A stretch of DNA of 56,793 bases from Nostoc sp. NMS7. Lineage in GTDB: Bacteria; Cyanobacteriota; Cyanobacteriia; Cyanobacteriales; Nostocaceae. This document shows, one piece after another, positions 7,064 through 15,715 of this stretch (its first letter is position 1; each line of letters starts with the position of its first letter). The position numbers were made by a program, and so were the translations under genes. The stretch covers positions 1 to 56,793 of the forward strand of contig NZ_JABXKJ010000210.1 of assembly GCF_017115085.1 (NCBI RefSeq). Reading direction: 5' to 3'. A model generated the notes under the pieces. It saw only the letters and a list, made by a program, of their open reading frames with translations, made no database searches and had not been told where the DNA came from.

Positions 7064-8689
7064 ATGTTACGACTAACAGAAGTAAAGCTCCCGCTTGATC
7101 ATCCTGAAGATCAGATCAAGACTGCCATCCTCAAAAAGCTGCAAATCACCGCCGAAGAATTGATCAGCTATTCTATCTTCAAGCGTAGCTACGATGCCCG
7201 TAAGAAAGGAGAGATCAGCCTTGTTTATATTCTGGATGTCGAAACGACTCAGGAGACTCATCTACTCAAGCGCCTGAAAAAAGATCCCCATCTGATTGCT
7301 ACGCCAGACATGAGTTATCGCCCAGTGGCACAAGCTAGCAGCAATTTGGCGATTCGCCCCATCATCATTGGTACAGGGCCTTGCGGCTTGTTTGCGGGTT
7401 TGATGCTCGCGCAAATGGGATTCCGTCCAATCATTTTAGAACGTGGCAAAAAAGTCCGCGATCGCACCGTTGATACTTTTGGCTTTTGGAAGAAAAAATC
7501 AGACTTCAATCCAGAATCCAATGCCCAGTTTGGCGAAGGCGGGGCGGGTACATTCTCTGATGGCAAACTCTACAGTCAGGTCAAAGATCCTCAGCATTAT
7601 GGACGCAAGGTGTTAACCGAACTCGTCAATGCGGGAGCCTCACCAGAGATTCTCTACATTAATAAACCGCATATCGGCACCTTCAAACTGGTCGGAATCG
7701 TCCAAAGTATCCGCAGCCAAATCGAATCCCTCGGCGGCGAAATTCGCTTTGAAAGTCGGGTGGAAGATATTAACATCGAAAATGGACAGGTGCGGGGAGT
7801 CACCCTCGCCACTGGGGAATATATCGCCACCGATCATGTGATTCTGGCAGTCGGTCATAGCGCCCGCGATACCTTCCAAATGCTATTTGAACGCGGGGTT
7901 TACATTGAGGCTAAACCTTTTTCCATCGGCTTTCGGGTGGAACATCCCCAGTCGCTGATTGATCAATGTCGTTTCGGCAATCAGGCGGGTCATAAGCTTT
8001 TAGGTGCTGCCGATTACAAACTGGTTCACCACTGCCAAAATGGTCGCTCCGTCTATAGTTTCTGTATGTGTCCGGGGGGCTTGGTGGTTGCAGCCGCATC
8101 AGAGCCGGGGCGACTTGTCACCAATGGGATGAGTCAATACTCTCGCAATGAGCGCAATGCTAATAGTGCGATCGTTGTTGGCATCACCCCCGAAGATTAT
8201 CCGGGAAATGCCTTGGCGGGAATTGACTTGCAACGGCACTTAGAAGAACGAGCTTTTGAGTTGGGCGGTGGGACTTATGAAGCTCCAGGGCAGTTGGTGG
8301 GTGACTTTCTCAAGCATCGCCCCTCTACAGCGTTAGGCACTGTTAAGCCGTCTTATACACCTGGGGTACATTTGACTGATTTGAGCCAGAGTTTACCAGA
8401 TTATGCGATCGCTGCCATCCGTGAAGCACTTCCGGCTTTTGACAAACAAATTAAAGGATTTGCGATGGATGATGCTGTGTTGACTGGGGTGGAAACCCGC
8501 ACGTCATCACCGATTCGGATTAAACGCCAAGAGGATTATCAGAGTTTGAATACAATCGGTCTTTATCCGGCTGGTGAAGGAGCGGGATATGCAGGGGGAA
8601 TTCTCTCGGCTGGTATCGATGGTATTAAGGTGGCGGAGGCGGTGGCTTTAAGTATTTTGAGGAATTGCACATCGTCAAATCTGAAATAG
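7064..8689 (+). CDS. FAD-dependent oxidoreductase (COG2509-like)
   Basis: 541 residues. An N-terminal domain of about 95 residues (RLTEVKLPLDHPEDQIKTAI...) precedes a Rossmann FAD motif IIIGTGPCGLFAGL. FGEGGAGTFSDGKL follows, then an NAD-like segment, and a C-terminal GLYPAGEGAGYAGGILSAG that closes the FAD site. This domain order matches uncharacterised FAD-dependent dehydrogenases related to geranylgeranyl-reductase/HI0933-type flavoproteins. Substrate unknown. It stands alone between repeat-rich gaps. The start ATG has no strong ribosome site but fits the family's N-terminus. Confidence 0.8.
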   Translation: MLRLTEVKLPLDHPEDQIKTAILKKLQITAEELISYSIFKRSYDARKKGEISLVYILDVETTQETHLLKRLKKDPHLIATPDMSYRPVAQASSNLAIRPIIIGTGPCGLFAGLMLAQMGFRPIILERGKKVRDRTVDTFGFWKKKSDFNPESNAQFGEGGAGTFSDGKLYSQVKDPQHYGRKVLTELVNAGASPEILYINKPHIGTFKLVGIVQSIRSQIESLGGEIRFESRVEDINIENGQVRGVTLATGEYIATDHVILAVGHSARDTFQMLFERGVYIEAKPFSIGFRVEHPQSLIDQCRFGNQAGHKLLGAADYKLVHHCQNGRSVYSFCMCPGGLVVAAASEPGRLVTNGMSQYSRNERNANSAIVVGITPEDYPGNALAGIDLQRHLEERAFELGGGTYEAPGQLVGDFLKHRPSTALGTVKPSYTPGVHLTDLSQSLPDYAIAAIREALPAFDKQIKGFAMDDAVLTGVETRTSSPIRIKRQEDYQSLNTIGLYPAGEGAGYAGGILSAGIDGIKVAEAVALSILRNCTSSNLK

Positions 8690-8821
8690 TCAATGCGATC
8701 GCAGCTGAAATTGTCATGTTGAGTCGAGCGAAACAAAACTACACGCACTCTAGGGGAATTCATGTAGCTTTAGCTGACCGCAGGGTATTACCGCCTACCT
8801 AAAAATTATTCTTTTCAGCTT

Positions 8822-9325
8822 TCAGCGATTATGTACAGCTACTTTTGCGTGTTTGTTAACGTAGTCCACAAACAATTGCTTCAACCGGGGACTAACCCCA
8901 ACATGTTCAAAGAATCCAAAACCCAGATTCCTCGCTCTTGCTAAGGTTTCCTCTGGTGTTAATCCTTCCTGGATAGCGATACTCAACAGCGCAATTCCAG
9001 TTGATCGCATCCCGGCTGCACAATGCACAACTGCTGGTTTCGGGATTTGTTCTAGTATCGTGAGGATTTTGGTAATCAGGTCTTCATTCAAATTTTTTAA
9101 ATCTACCTTCATTGGAACATTTGTATAATACAGCCCCAATGCTTGTGCTACTTTTTCCTCATCCTGAGAAAATCCTAATTCATCAGGCGATCGCAGATTT
9201 AGAACGGACTTAAAACCTTCTTGGATAGCTTGCTCAAGCTGTTTTGGTATGACTTGTCCTGTGGTTGTCAAATTTTCGTTAATCTGTATGGCGTTGATCA
9301 CATTCACTCCTTTTGACTTTTTCAT
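8822..9325 (-). CDS. Cys-phosphatase-like protein (BLH/DUF442 type)
   Basis: 167 residues from the ATG at 9325; an in-frame ATG at 9391 would add 22 basic residues with no homology I recognise. The pattern INENLTTTGQ..EQAIQEGFKSVLNLR..DE is that of the beta-lactamase hydrolase-like (TIGR01244) phosphatase family. The active-site loop is HCAAGMRST, the Cx5R signature of protein tyrosine phosphatases. In proteobacteria the domain is tied to sulfide/persulfide metabolism, but here it is free-standing and its substrate is unknown. No neighbour on the same strand. Confidence 0.75.
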   Translation of the reverse strand: MKKSKGVNVINAIQINENLTTTGQVIPKQLEQAIQEGFKSVLNLRSPDELGFSQDEEKVAQALGLYYTNVPMKVDLKNLNEDLITKILTILEQIPKPAVVHCAAGMRSTGIALLSIAIQEGLTPEETLARARNLGFGFFEHVGVSPRLKQLFVDYVNKHAKVAVHNR

Positions 9326-9414
9326 GTCTTTCAGCTTGGTAAATACTCTCAGGGAGCAAGCTTTGAGAATATATTCAAGTAAACACCGCAAAATTAGCTA
9401 AATATCAAACGATA

Positions 9415-9597
9415 TTGCTTGATTACTTCAAAATTTTTCTTTTGAAGTTGGTTATTTTATTGCTTGATCTGCAATATACACTTTGCCGATGGACTTACCG
9501 TAGTTTAGAACTTATTCTACGTTTTGTCGATAGATTTACAGGTGTTTTTATTTTGGGAGTTATCCTATTGAGCAGATTGGAGCAAGATTTTCGGTAA
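9415..9597 (+). CDS. Possible small membrane protein
   Basis: A 60-residue frame from a TTG at 9415, divergent from the phosphatase-like gene. It has two hydrophobic stretches (IFLLKLVILLLDL and FTGVFILGVILLSRL) joined by an Arg-rich loop. I do not recognise it, the start codon is weak and there is no clear ribosome site, so this may not be a gene. Confidence 0.25.
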   Translation: MLDYFKIFLLKLVILLLDLQYTLCRWTYRSLELILRFVDRFTGVFILGVILLSRLEQDFR

Positions 9598-9638
9598 ATA
9601 GTATAACTAGATACATTATAATTTTGCCTAAGCTATCT

Positions 9639-9938
9639 TACAGCTATTTTCAGGTAAATAGACCACGCGCTAGGGCACAGCAATGCTTACTGGTGTCAAC
9701 TTAAGCCAAAACCCTTTTAAAACCTCGTTTCCAGCCAGAGGCTAAAAATGCTGCTCGTTGCGGCAGAGCCGCAAGTCTTGAGGCTCCGCCTCAAGGACGA
9801 GCATTTCCAGTCAGAGACTCTTAACGAGACAATCTCTAAAAGCTGGTTCTAGACTAACTTTCACGTTAAGTTGACACCTATGAGCTTTTTCTGTGCCCCG
9901 ACGACAGATGTGGTTCAAATACATGAAAACTGCTGTAA
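9639..9938. mobile_element. MITE interrupted by a second MITE
   Basis: The outer repeat starts with TACAGCTATTTTCAGG at 9639 and ends with AAAACTGCTGTA near 9938; uninterrupted copies of about 90 bp lie at 14303-14392 and 41260-41354. Here it is split near its centre (after CACAGCAATGCT, before CTGTGCCCC) by about 190-200 bases carrying their own 13-bp inverted ends. No coding content. Confidence 0.7.
9692..9878. mobile_element. Inner MITE with GGTGTCAACTTAA ends
   Basis: GGTGTCAACTTAA (9692-9704) and TTAAGTTGACACC (9866-9878) are perfect inverted ends. The interior folds into two short hairpins (GCGGC/GCCGC and TTGAGGC/GCCTCAA) inside an outer stem CTCGT/ACGAG near AATGCT/AGCATT. A single such end also occurs at 28063-28075. 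Confidence 0.65.
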
Positions 9939-9977
9939 GCATCGGCATCTTCTGTATTTTTAACAAGGACATAAATA

Positions 9978-10739
9978 ATGAGTGTAAAAGAACAAGTTTG
10001 TTCTCTATCGATTGGGATAGTATTGTTCCCAAATGTGACACAGTTAGATTTCACCGGGCCTTACGAAGTTTTTGCCAAATTGCCGAACGTGCAGTTATAT
10101 CTGCTAGCCCAAACACTCGAACCAATTCGGAGCGATACCTTCGGTAAGCTTCGCTAACGCGGCCTTACCTTTCTACCGGACACAACCTTTACTCAAGCCC
10201 CAGCCTTAGATATATTATTTGTACCAGGAGGACCAGGCATCAATGGCAAAATGGAAGATGAAAAGTTTCTTGAGTTTCTCAAAATTCAAGGGAAACAAGC
10301 CCGCTACGTTACAGCTGTCTGCACTGGTTCTCTGCTGCTGGCGGCGGCCGGTTTACTTCAGGGCTATCGCGCCACTACTCACTGGCTATCGTTAGATTTA
10401 CTTGAGATGTTGGGAGTTGAGACAGTTGCCGAAAGGGTTGTCATTGATCGCAATCGAATTACAGGCTCTGGTGTGACAGCTGGCATTGATTTTGGGCTGG
10501 CTCTAGCTGCTGAGTTATTTGGGGATGCCATAGCCCAAGCAATTCAACTAGGGATTGAATATAATCCCCAACCACCCTTTAACAGTGGTTCTCCCCAAAC
10601 TGCCCCTGCGCCTGTACTTGCTTGCGTTACAGCTGCGAGTCAAAATGTTCAGGAAATCAGACGGCAGATTGTCCAGCGAGTTGTGACTCAATTGCAAACT
10701 GCTAATACTAGTAAAGCAATTGAGAATTTGTCTAGTTGA
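9978..10739 (+). pseudogene. DJ-1/PfpI family gene broken by an 18-nt repeat
   Basis: One frame runs from ATG 9978 to the TGA at 10737-10739, interrupted only at TAA 10155-10157. The N-terminal part (IGIVLFPNVTQLDFTGPYEVF) and C-terminal part (ILFVPGGPG, then AVCTGSLLLAAAGLLQGYRA) are both typical of DJ-1/PfpI proteins, with the nucleophile Cys in the VCTGS elbow. Removing 10145-10162 (TAAGCTTCGCTAACGCGG) restores DTFGLTFLP without a stop. So an 18-base dispersed repeat inserted in frame and carried its own stop codon. An N-terminal stub or a restart at ATG 10242 or 10251 would lack the first strand. The family includes isonitrile hydratases and ThiJ-like proteins. Confidence 0.8.
10145..10162. 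repeat. Short dispersed repeat inside DJ-1 gene
   Basis: TAAGCTTCGCTAACGCGG, of the same general type (GCTTCGCTAACGC, GTTACGCTAACGC) as sequences near 6999 and 28123. It introduces the in-frame TAA. Confidence 0.65.
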
Positions 10740-10860
10740 TATGTTGCGATGTCTACGATGGTCACTGAGCTTGCCTGCCCTGAGCTTGCGCCGTTCGCGC
10801 AGCGTCTCGTAGAGAAGGGCCGAAGTGCAGGCTACACCTACGCAACTAAAATTTTTCATA

Positions 10861-10986
10861 AGGGACTGACAAATAAAAAAATATCCAATTATTTATTGTG
10901 GGGTGGGCGTCTCGCCCGCCCAGCAACGAAAGGCGGGCAAGATGCCCACCCCACAAGTAGTAGTAATTTATTTCTTGGAAATCCCT
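10861..10986. mobile_element. Complete AGGGACT-type MITE
   Basis: Imperfect ends AGGGACTGACAAATAAA (10861) and TTTATTTCTTGGAAATCCCT (ends 10986). The middle is a large hairpin in which GTGGGGTGGGC (from 10898) pairs with GCCCACCCCAC (10944-10954). Part copies: 6345 onward and 41166-41195. Confidence 0.65.
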
Positions 10987-11037
10987 AACATACCAAAAAG
11001 TAAACAGGTATATAATCTGAATACTAGCCCTGAACCT

Positions 11038-11532
11038 ATGAGCGCTAACGAAATATCTTTTCGATCTGCCCAAGAAACAGATGCGTGGGTGCTGAGTGCA
11101 ATTCATATTGCTGCTATCAAAGCTCTGCCTGCAACTTTATACACCCAAAAAGAACTTTTAGCTTGGCGTAATTACCGCGACAAACCTGATGGTGCAAATA
11201 TCTTGAAGAGTATGAAAGTAGAAAGTTTCTGGGTTGCGATCGAGGGAGATTTTATTATAGGTTTTGCTAGTTTTATTGTTGATGAACTCATGGAACTGTA
11301 TGTCCATCCTAAATATCAAGGTAAAGGAATTGGCCGTGCTTTAGTTCAATATTTTTGTGATCAGGCAACTGAGCAAGGTATAGATAAGGTAATTACAACT
11401 GCTAGCCTTTATGCTGAAGGGTTTTATTTACGACTGGGATTTACTGCCATCCAAAGAACACCTCATTATTTAGGAAGTGGGTTAGTTGTCCCAGTTATTC
11501 AAATGAGTAAAACATTAGCTACCGCACCATAA
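11038..11532 (+). CDS. GNAT family N-acetyltransferase
   Basis: 164 residues from ATG 11038. The open frame reaches back to 10903, but that part is the translated MITE, so the later start is chosen. The acetyl-CoA motif lies at MELYVHPKYQGKGIGRALVQ (Q/RxxGxG/A form), with AEGFYLRLGFTAI as the later strand-helix. Such proteins transfer acetyl groups to small amines or proteins; the substrate cannot be read from sequence. A TetR regulator follows 122 bases downstream on the same strand. Confidence 0.82.
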   Translation: MSANEISFRSAQETDAWVLSAIHIAAIKALPATLYTQKELLAWRNYRDKPDGANILKSMKVESFWVAIEGDFIIGFASFIVDELMELYVHPKYQGKGIGRALVQYFCDQATEQGIDKVITTASLYAEGFYLRLGFTAIQRTPHYLGSGLVVPVIQMSKTLATAP

Positions 11533-11654
11533 TAAATTTCAGAGAGTAAAGATTTTCAATAACTTTAAAAATGCTGGTATCAAGATTATTTTCCCCAAGT
11601 TATGGCCACTTTTTCTACATAACCTATGATGTAAGTAAGCACTTGCCAGCATAA

Positions 11655-12287
11655 ATGAATAAAACCATCCGTTCATCAACTCTCACCCGTACACGTTTGA
11701 TAGAAGCCGCCTCGCAGGTATTTGCCAGTTTAGGTGTTCAAGGAGCAACTACCCGTGAAATAGCTCGTGTTGCTGGTGTGAATGAGGTGACTTTATTTCG
11801 CCACTTTGCTAGCAAAGAACAACTTCTCTTAGCAGTTATCGAAAATGCCTTTGCACTCCAGACAGAAGCCCTTGCACACCCCGAAGCGTGGACGCAGGAT
11901 CTAAAAATTGATTTAAGACATTATGCCCATCTTTATAATACTATGCTAGAGGCACAGGAAGATTTAATTCGTACCTTCATTGGAGAAGCTAAACGTCATC
12001 CACAGGAAGCCAAACAAGTGATTCAAGAAGCTGCCAAGCCCTTAGGAGAAAAACTGGTAGCTTACCTGCAATCGAGTCAGAGACGAGGCACCGTCAGAAC
12101 AGACTTTGATCCATTTCCAGCAGTCGATATGTTTACAGGAATGCTGTTAGCTGGAATGCTATGCCGCAGTGCAAAATTCAATCAAGGCAGCTATAGCTGT
12201 GAGGACTATATTGAAACCTGTGTAGATATTTTTGTGCGCGGTATCAGTATCACTTCCATCTCAGTTGTCAATACGGCTGTAAGCTAG
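11655..12287 (+). CDS. TetR/AcrR family transcriptional regulator
   Basis: 210 residues. The N-terminal TetR helix-turn-helix is clear: TRTRLIEAASQVFASLGVQG, then TTREIARVAGVNEVTLFRHF and ASKEQLL (residues 11-60). The rest is the helical ligand-binding domain. It is 28 bases upstream of the riboflavin-kinase-like gene on the same strand and could control it and the next methyltransferase, or an efflux gene elsewhere. Ligand unknown. Confidence 0.88.
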   Translation: MNKTIRSSTLTRTRLIEAASQVFASLGVQGATTREIARVAGVNEVTLFRHFASKEQLLLAVIENAFALQTEALAHPEAWTQDLKIDLRHYAHLYNTMLEAQEDLIRTFIGEAKRHPQEAKQVIQEAAKPLGEKLVAYLQSSQRRGTVRTDFDPFPAVDMFTGMLLAGMLCRSAKFNQGSYSCEDYIETCVDIFVRGISITSISVVNTAVS

Positions 12288-12315
12288 AAGCTAAATTAGA
12301 CAAAAATAAAGATAT

Positions 12316-12705
12316 ATGAAAATCTTGAAAGGTAAAGTTGTCAGTGGTTTAGGAAACTTTTCTTACTGGATTGAGAAACTCCAGGAATATTACTTGAGAA
12401 AAACGGGAATGAAATTTTTCCCTGGAACTTTAAATATTCAGCTAGATCAACCTTACCATCTCCCGAAAAATGTAATTCGTCTGGAAAAGGAAGAATATGA
12501 AGGGACTGTTTCTGTTAGCATTGTTCCCTGTCAGATATTTGGAAGAGATGCTTTTATCTTAAGAACAGACAAAAACAATACTGAGATTGGAGATCATCCG
12601 AAAACAATTATTGAAATAGCTTGCGATGTTAAGCTTCGTGAACTATATAATCTTAAAGATAATGATTTGATTGAAGTTGAGATTTCCGATGTCAGATTTA
12701 TCTGA
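12316..12705 (+). CDS. Archaeal-type CTP-dependent riboflavin kinase (DUF120)
   Basis: 129 residues, the whole length being one DUF120/RibK domain. Landmarks: VVSGLGNFSYW (residues 8-18), FFPGTLNIQLD (34-44) and KLRELYNLKDND (106-117). These match the pattern of the Methanocaldococcus riboflavin kinase MJ0056 as I remember it (VVSGLGEGRYF, YEGTLNLKL, KLREQFNLKDGD). That enzyme makes FMN from riboflavin using CTP. Bacteria normally use RibF, so this is an unusual gene for a cyanobacterium and probably came by transfer or acts on another substrate. The next gene, a methyltransferase, overlaps its end by 17 bases, so the two are translated together. The family assignment is strong; the activity is inferred. 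Confidence 0.78.
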   Translation: MKILKGKVVSGLGNFSYWIEKLQEYYLRKTGMKFFPGTLNIQLDQPYHLPKNVIRLEKEEYEGTVSVSIVPCQIFGRDAFILRTDKNNTEIGDHPKTIIEIACDVKLRELYNLKDNDLIEVEISDVRFI

Positions 12706-13528
12706 ATTAAGCAATCTGCTTGCAGATGAAGCATTAATCCATTACGCGAGTGGTCGGGAAGAAAAGCGATTATCAAAAGGTGCAGGTCTGCTGGAATTAG
12801 CCCGAAGCCAAGAACTTATTAGCCGCTACCTACCACCTCCACCCGCAGTGATTTTCGATGTTGGCGGTGGTGCTGGCGTCTATTCTTTTTGGCTGGCTCA
12901 ACAGGGCTATGAAGTCCATCTCATTGATGCGGTTACTTTGCACATAGACCAAGCGCAACATTTGTCTCAAGCTCAACCGGAATCTCCTTTAGCTAGTTTG
13001 GCAGTTGGAGATGCTCGTCAACTGAATCGGGCGGATAATAGTGTTGATGCTGTTCTCTTACTTGGGCCTTTGTATCATCTGACTGAGCGCACAGATCGTA
13101 TTATTGCTTTGCGTGAAGCTCATCGCATCTTAAAAACTGGAGGTTTTGCTTTCGCGGTGGGAGTTTCTCGCTTTGCTTCAACCTTAGATGGATTATTTCG
13201 GGGACATTTAGATGATCCAGAGTTTGCAGAGATTGTTAAACAGGATCTGATTGATGGTCAACACCGCAACCCAAATAACCATCCTAAGTACTTTACAAAA
13301 ACCTTCTTTCATCATCCAGAAGAACTCAGAGCAGAGATTGAAGAAGCGGGTTTACATTTTGAAAAGACTTTAGCGATTGAAGGTTCAGGCTGGTTACTAC
13401 AAAACTTTCAGGAACACTGGAATGAGCTAGCTCGCCGCGATCGCCTTTTAGAAGCGATTCGTTGGTTAGAAACCGAACCCTCTATATTGGGGATGAGCGC
13501 TCACATCATGGCTGTTGCCCGTAAATAG
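12689..13528 (+). CDS. Class I SAM-dependent methyltransferase
   Basis: 279 residues from ATG 12689, overlapping the riboflavin-kinase-like gene; a TTG at 12671 is a less likely start. SAM motif I is VIFDVGGGAGVYSFWLAQQG, with an acidic residue ending the next strand (HLIDAV), DNSVDAVLLLGPLYHL as the motif IV region and LREAHRILKTGG as motif VI. The UbiE/Methyltransf_11-like layout suggests a small-molecule substrate. Tight coupling to the kinase hints at a flavin-related or shared pathway, which is inference. The 3' end overlaps the opposite-strand chaC-like gene by 23 bases. Confidence 0.82.
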   Translation: MSDLSELSNLLADEALIHYASGREEKRLSKGAGLLELARSQELISRYLPPPPAVIFDVGGGAGVYSFWLAQQGYEVHLIDAVTLHIDQAQHLSQAQPESPLASLAVGDARQLNRADNSVDAVLLLGPLYHLTERTDRIIALREAHRILKTGGFAFAVGVSRFASTLDGLFRGHLDDPEFAEIVKQDLIDGQHRNPNNHPKYFTKTFFHHPEELRAEIEEAGLHFEKTLAIEGSGWLLQNFQEHWNELARRDRLLEAIRWLETEPSILGMSAHIMAVARK

Positions 13529-14228
13529 GCGGTAAAGTAGAGCCGCCACTAATTAAATTCGCTTGTTGTTTTGCCAGCACTTGTTTGCGTAACAAGAGTA
13601 ATTGTCTATCTTTTATGCCTTCTGCGATTAATCCATCGACAGTTTTCATGAGATAATCAGCGCAGGAACCCAATTTTCCCGATGCGGTGGCAATACTATT
13701 AACAGTGGTTGTTAATGATATCTGATCAGCGTACCTGGGATGTTGGCGATTGGCAACAAAGGCGATCGCTAGGAATTCCTGCGTACCATCAAACGCCCTT
13801 ACCCAACGAGCAACGTAGATACTAGGCAACATCTCTCGTCGCCAAAGCAGCAATAATTCCGATGCGACATCGGCAGCAGCAATGCGATAAATAATACCAC
13901 GACAACTACCGCCCCGATCAAGTCCTAAAAGTAATCCGGGATTCTCTGGAGTCCCACGACCCAGGATCATCCATGTACAGAAGCACCGATGCCAATCATA
14001 AATGATCCCAGCACGGCGCTCGACGTATGTGATTAAGGGATTCCAAATTAGCGAACCGTAGGCAAATATCCAGATATCAGAATTTGGTGGTTGTTGTTGT
14101 AGTGTTTGATCGAGCGATCGCTGTAACTCATCTTCACTCAGCAGAGTTAACTTTATTCCAGAGTGTGATGCTTCTAATAGTCTGGTTTGGTCATTTCCGG
14201 CTTCGAGGTCGCTGCGACTGAGTGACAT
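13506..14228 (-). CDS. chaC: Glutathione-specific gamma-glutamylcyclotransferase (ChaC-like)
   Basis: 240 residues. The nucleotide-like loop FAYGSLIWNP (residues 55-64) and LGLDRGGSCRGIIYRI (101-116) are ChaC hallmarks, and LLLLWRREM carries the catalytic Glu (E132). The enzyme would cleave glutathione to 5-oxoproline and Cys-Gly in the cytoplasm. The first 50 residues are a variable extension. It converges on and slightly overlaps the methyltransferase gene. Confidence 0.85.
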   Translation of the reverse strand: MSLSRSDLEAGNDQTRLLEASHSGIKLTLLSEDELQRSLDQTLQQQPPNSDIWIFAYGSLIWNPLITYVERRAGIIYDWHRCFCTWMILGRGTPENPGLLLGLDRGGSCRGIIYRIAAADVASELLLLWRREMLPSIYVARWVRAFDGTQEFLAIAFVANRQHPRYADQISLTTTVNSIATASGKLGSCADYLMKTVDGLIAEGIKDRQLLLLRKQVLAKQQANLISGGSTLPPIYGQQP

Positions 14229-14558
14229 AATATAAATTATTTTCTTTTCTGTAAATCTTCAGTAATTTCACTTGAACTTTAACAAGTTCCGTGGGTTTAC
14301 ACCAGTTTTCATGTATTTGAACCATATCTGTCGTAGGGGCACAGCAATGCTGTGCCCCTACCGCGTGGTCTATTTACCTGAAAATAGCTGTAAGTCTCCC
14401 GCAACTATCAAGCAACAACTTTTGTGGCGGAGTCTAAATTCCCGTTACAAAACTTAATTACGAATTACGTTAGCGTCACGCAAAGCGAGTCCGCGTACTT
14501 TGTAAGAGTTGCAAGCTACGCTTTTAGCGTCTGGTAGAGAGCGTCATTACGAATTATT
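14229..14558. repeat. Intergenic repeats with an intact MITE (14303-14392)
   Basis: The MITE at 14303-14392 has a central perfect hairpin GGGGCACAGCA/TGCTGTGCCCC and ends like the split copy at 9639-9938. Positions 14463-14545 hold short dispersed repeats (GTTAGCGTCACGCAAAGCG, GCGTCTGGTAGAGA). No gene seen. Confidence 0.6.
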
Positions 14559-15308
14559 TTAAAGTTCTTGCCCCGTTGGTCGGATGAGAATTTCATTGAC
14601 ATTAACGTGCGGCGGTTGAGTCAGAGCGTAAACGATCGCAGCAGCAATGTCTTCGCTTTGTAGAGGTTGAATTGACTTGCGTCGTTCTTCGATCCGTTGT
14701 TTGGCAACGGGATCGGTAATTTGGTTGTCAATTTCCGTATCCACCAAACCTGGTTCGATAATAGTGACGCGGATATTGTCCTTATAGACTTCTTGGCGCA
14801 ATGCTTCGGAGAGGGCATTGACACCCCATTTAGTAGCATTATAAACACCAATGCCCGCCCGCGCTGTCCGGCCAGCCACTGAGGAGATATTGACTATATG
14901 CCCGGATTTTTGCGCCTTCAACAAAGGCAAAACAGCATGAGTAGCATATAGCAGTCCTAATACATTGAGGTCAAACGATCGCCGCCAGTCTGAGCTATTC
15001 CCAGCTTCAATGGTGCCGAGTAAGGCAATCCCGGCATTATTCACAAGGATATCGACTCTTCCCAATTCTGCATTTGCCTTTGCCACCAAGTTATTTACCT
15101 GGATTTCATCAGTTACATCGGTGACAATGGACAATGCCTTGCCACCACTAGCTTCGATGCGTTCTGCTAATGCCTGAATGCGATCGCCACGCCTAGCCGC
15201 GAGTACTACTGTTGCTCCAACTGAAGCCAAGGCGATCGCAGTTGCTTCTCCAATTCCAGCTGAAGCGCCAGTGATAATTGCTACTTTCCCCTCTAATTTA
15301 CCTGTCAT
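14559..15308 (-). CDS. Short-chain dehydrogenase/reductase
   Basis: 249 residues, a classical SDR. TGASAGIGEA (residues 14-23) is the NAD(P) loop, the Arg-rich AARRGDR after strand 2 suggests NADP(H), NNAG follows near 90, and the catalytic Ser-Tyr-Lys lie in NISSVAG and YNATKWG. The VxxPGLVDTE loop is typical of the YdfG/serine-3-dehydrogenase-like branch, reducing small hydroxy acids or carbonyl compounds. Single gene; repeats lie on both sides. Confidence 0.88.
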   Translation of the reverse strand: MTGKLEGKVAIITGASAGIGEATAIALASVGATVVLAARRGDRIQALAERIEASGGKALSIVTDVTDEIQVNNLVAKANAELGRVDILVNNAGIALLGTIEAGNSSDWRRSFDLNVLGLLYATHAVLPLLKAQKSGHIVNISSVAGRTARAGIGVYNATKWGVNALSEALRQEVYKDNIRVTIIEPGLVDTEIDNQITDPVAKQRIEERRKSIQPLQSEDIAAAIVYALTQPPHVNVNEILIRPTGQEL

Positions 15309-15330
15309 AGATTATCTAACTCCTTTGTAA

Positions 15331-15530
15331 TTGGGCACTTGTACTGAGCGAACGCGAACAGCGTCTCGTACAGAAGGCGTTGGCGCAGCCTCTGGTAGAG
15401 AACTATTGGGCATTGATTATTCCCCTTGTCCCCCTTGTCCCCCCTACTCCTCTGTTCCCCTCCTCCCCCTGCTCCCCCTGCTCCCCTACTCCTCTGCTCC
15501 CCTGCCTCTTACTGATCCTCAAAACGGATG
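15331..15530. repeat. Dispersed repeat and C-rich low-complexity tract
   Basis: 15340-15402 carries short repeats (GAACGCGAACAGCGTCTCGT, CAGCCTCTGGTAGAGA). 15421-15510 is a pyrimidine-rich degenerate tract of CCCCTGCT-like units. It forms the out-of-frame tail of the MFS remnant on the other strand. Confidence 0.6.
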
Positions 15531-15715
15531 CAACTGCTGCCCCACATAGTATTAAGGCTGCAAAGCGAAAAGTTCCTTGAAACCCCGCAACGATCGCCTC
15601 AGGAGGGTCAACAGAGACATCTGCACCCGCAGACATACTAGCGATTAAGGCTCCAAATACTGCCCCAATTAGAGAGACTCCTACTGTGTTTCCTGATGTA
15701 CGTGACAAAATTTTG
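15520..15715 (-). pseudogene. C-terminal fragment of an MFS exporter
   Basis: The minus-strand frame reads SGNTVGVSLIGAVFGALIAS and later FRFAALILCGAAVASVLR, which resembles the last two membrane helices of DHA2/EmrB-type drug exporters. Nothing of the first 12 helices is present. Its upstream end runs straight into a TnpB fragment and its downstream end into low-complexity sequence. Borders are approximate. Confidence 0.5.

Noticed and set aside
9893..10147. 84-codon frame before the DJ-1 gene
   Set aside because: Begins in the MITE and then overlaps the DJ-1 frame, which has the family signature.
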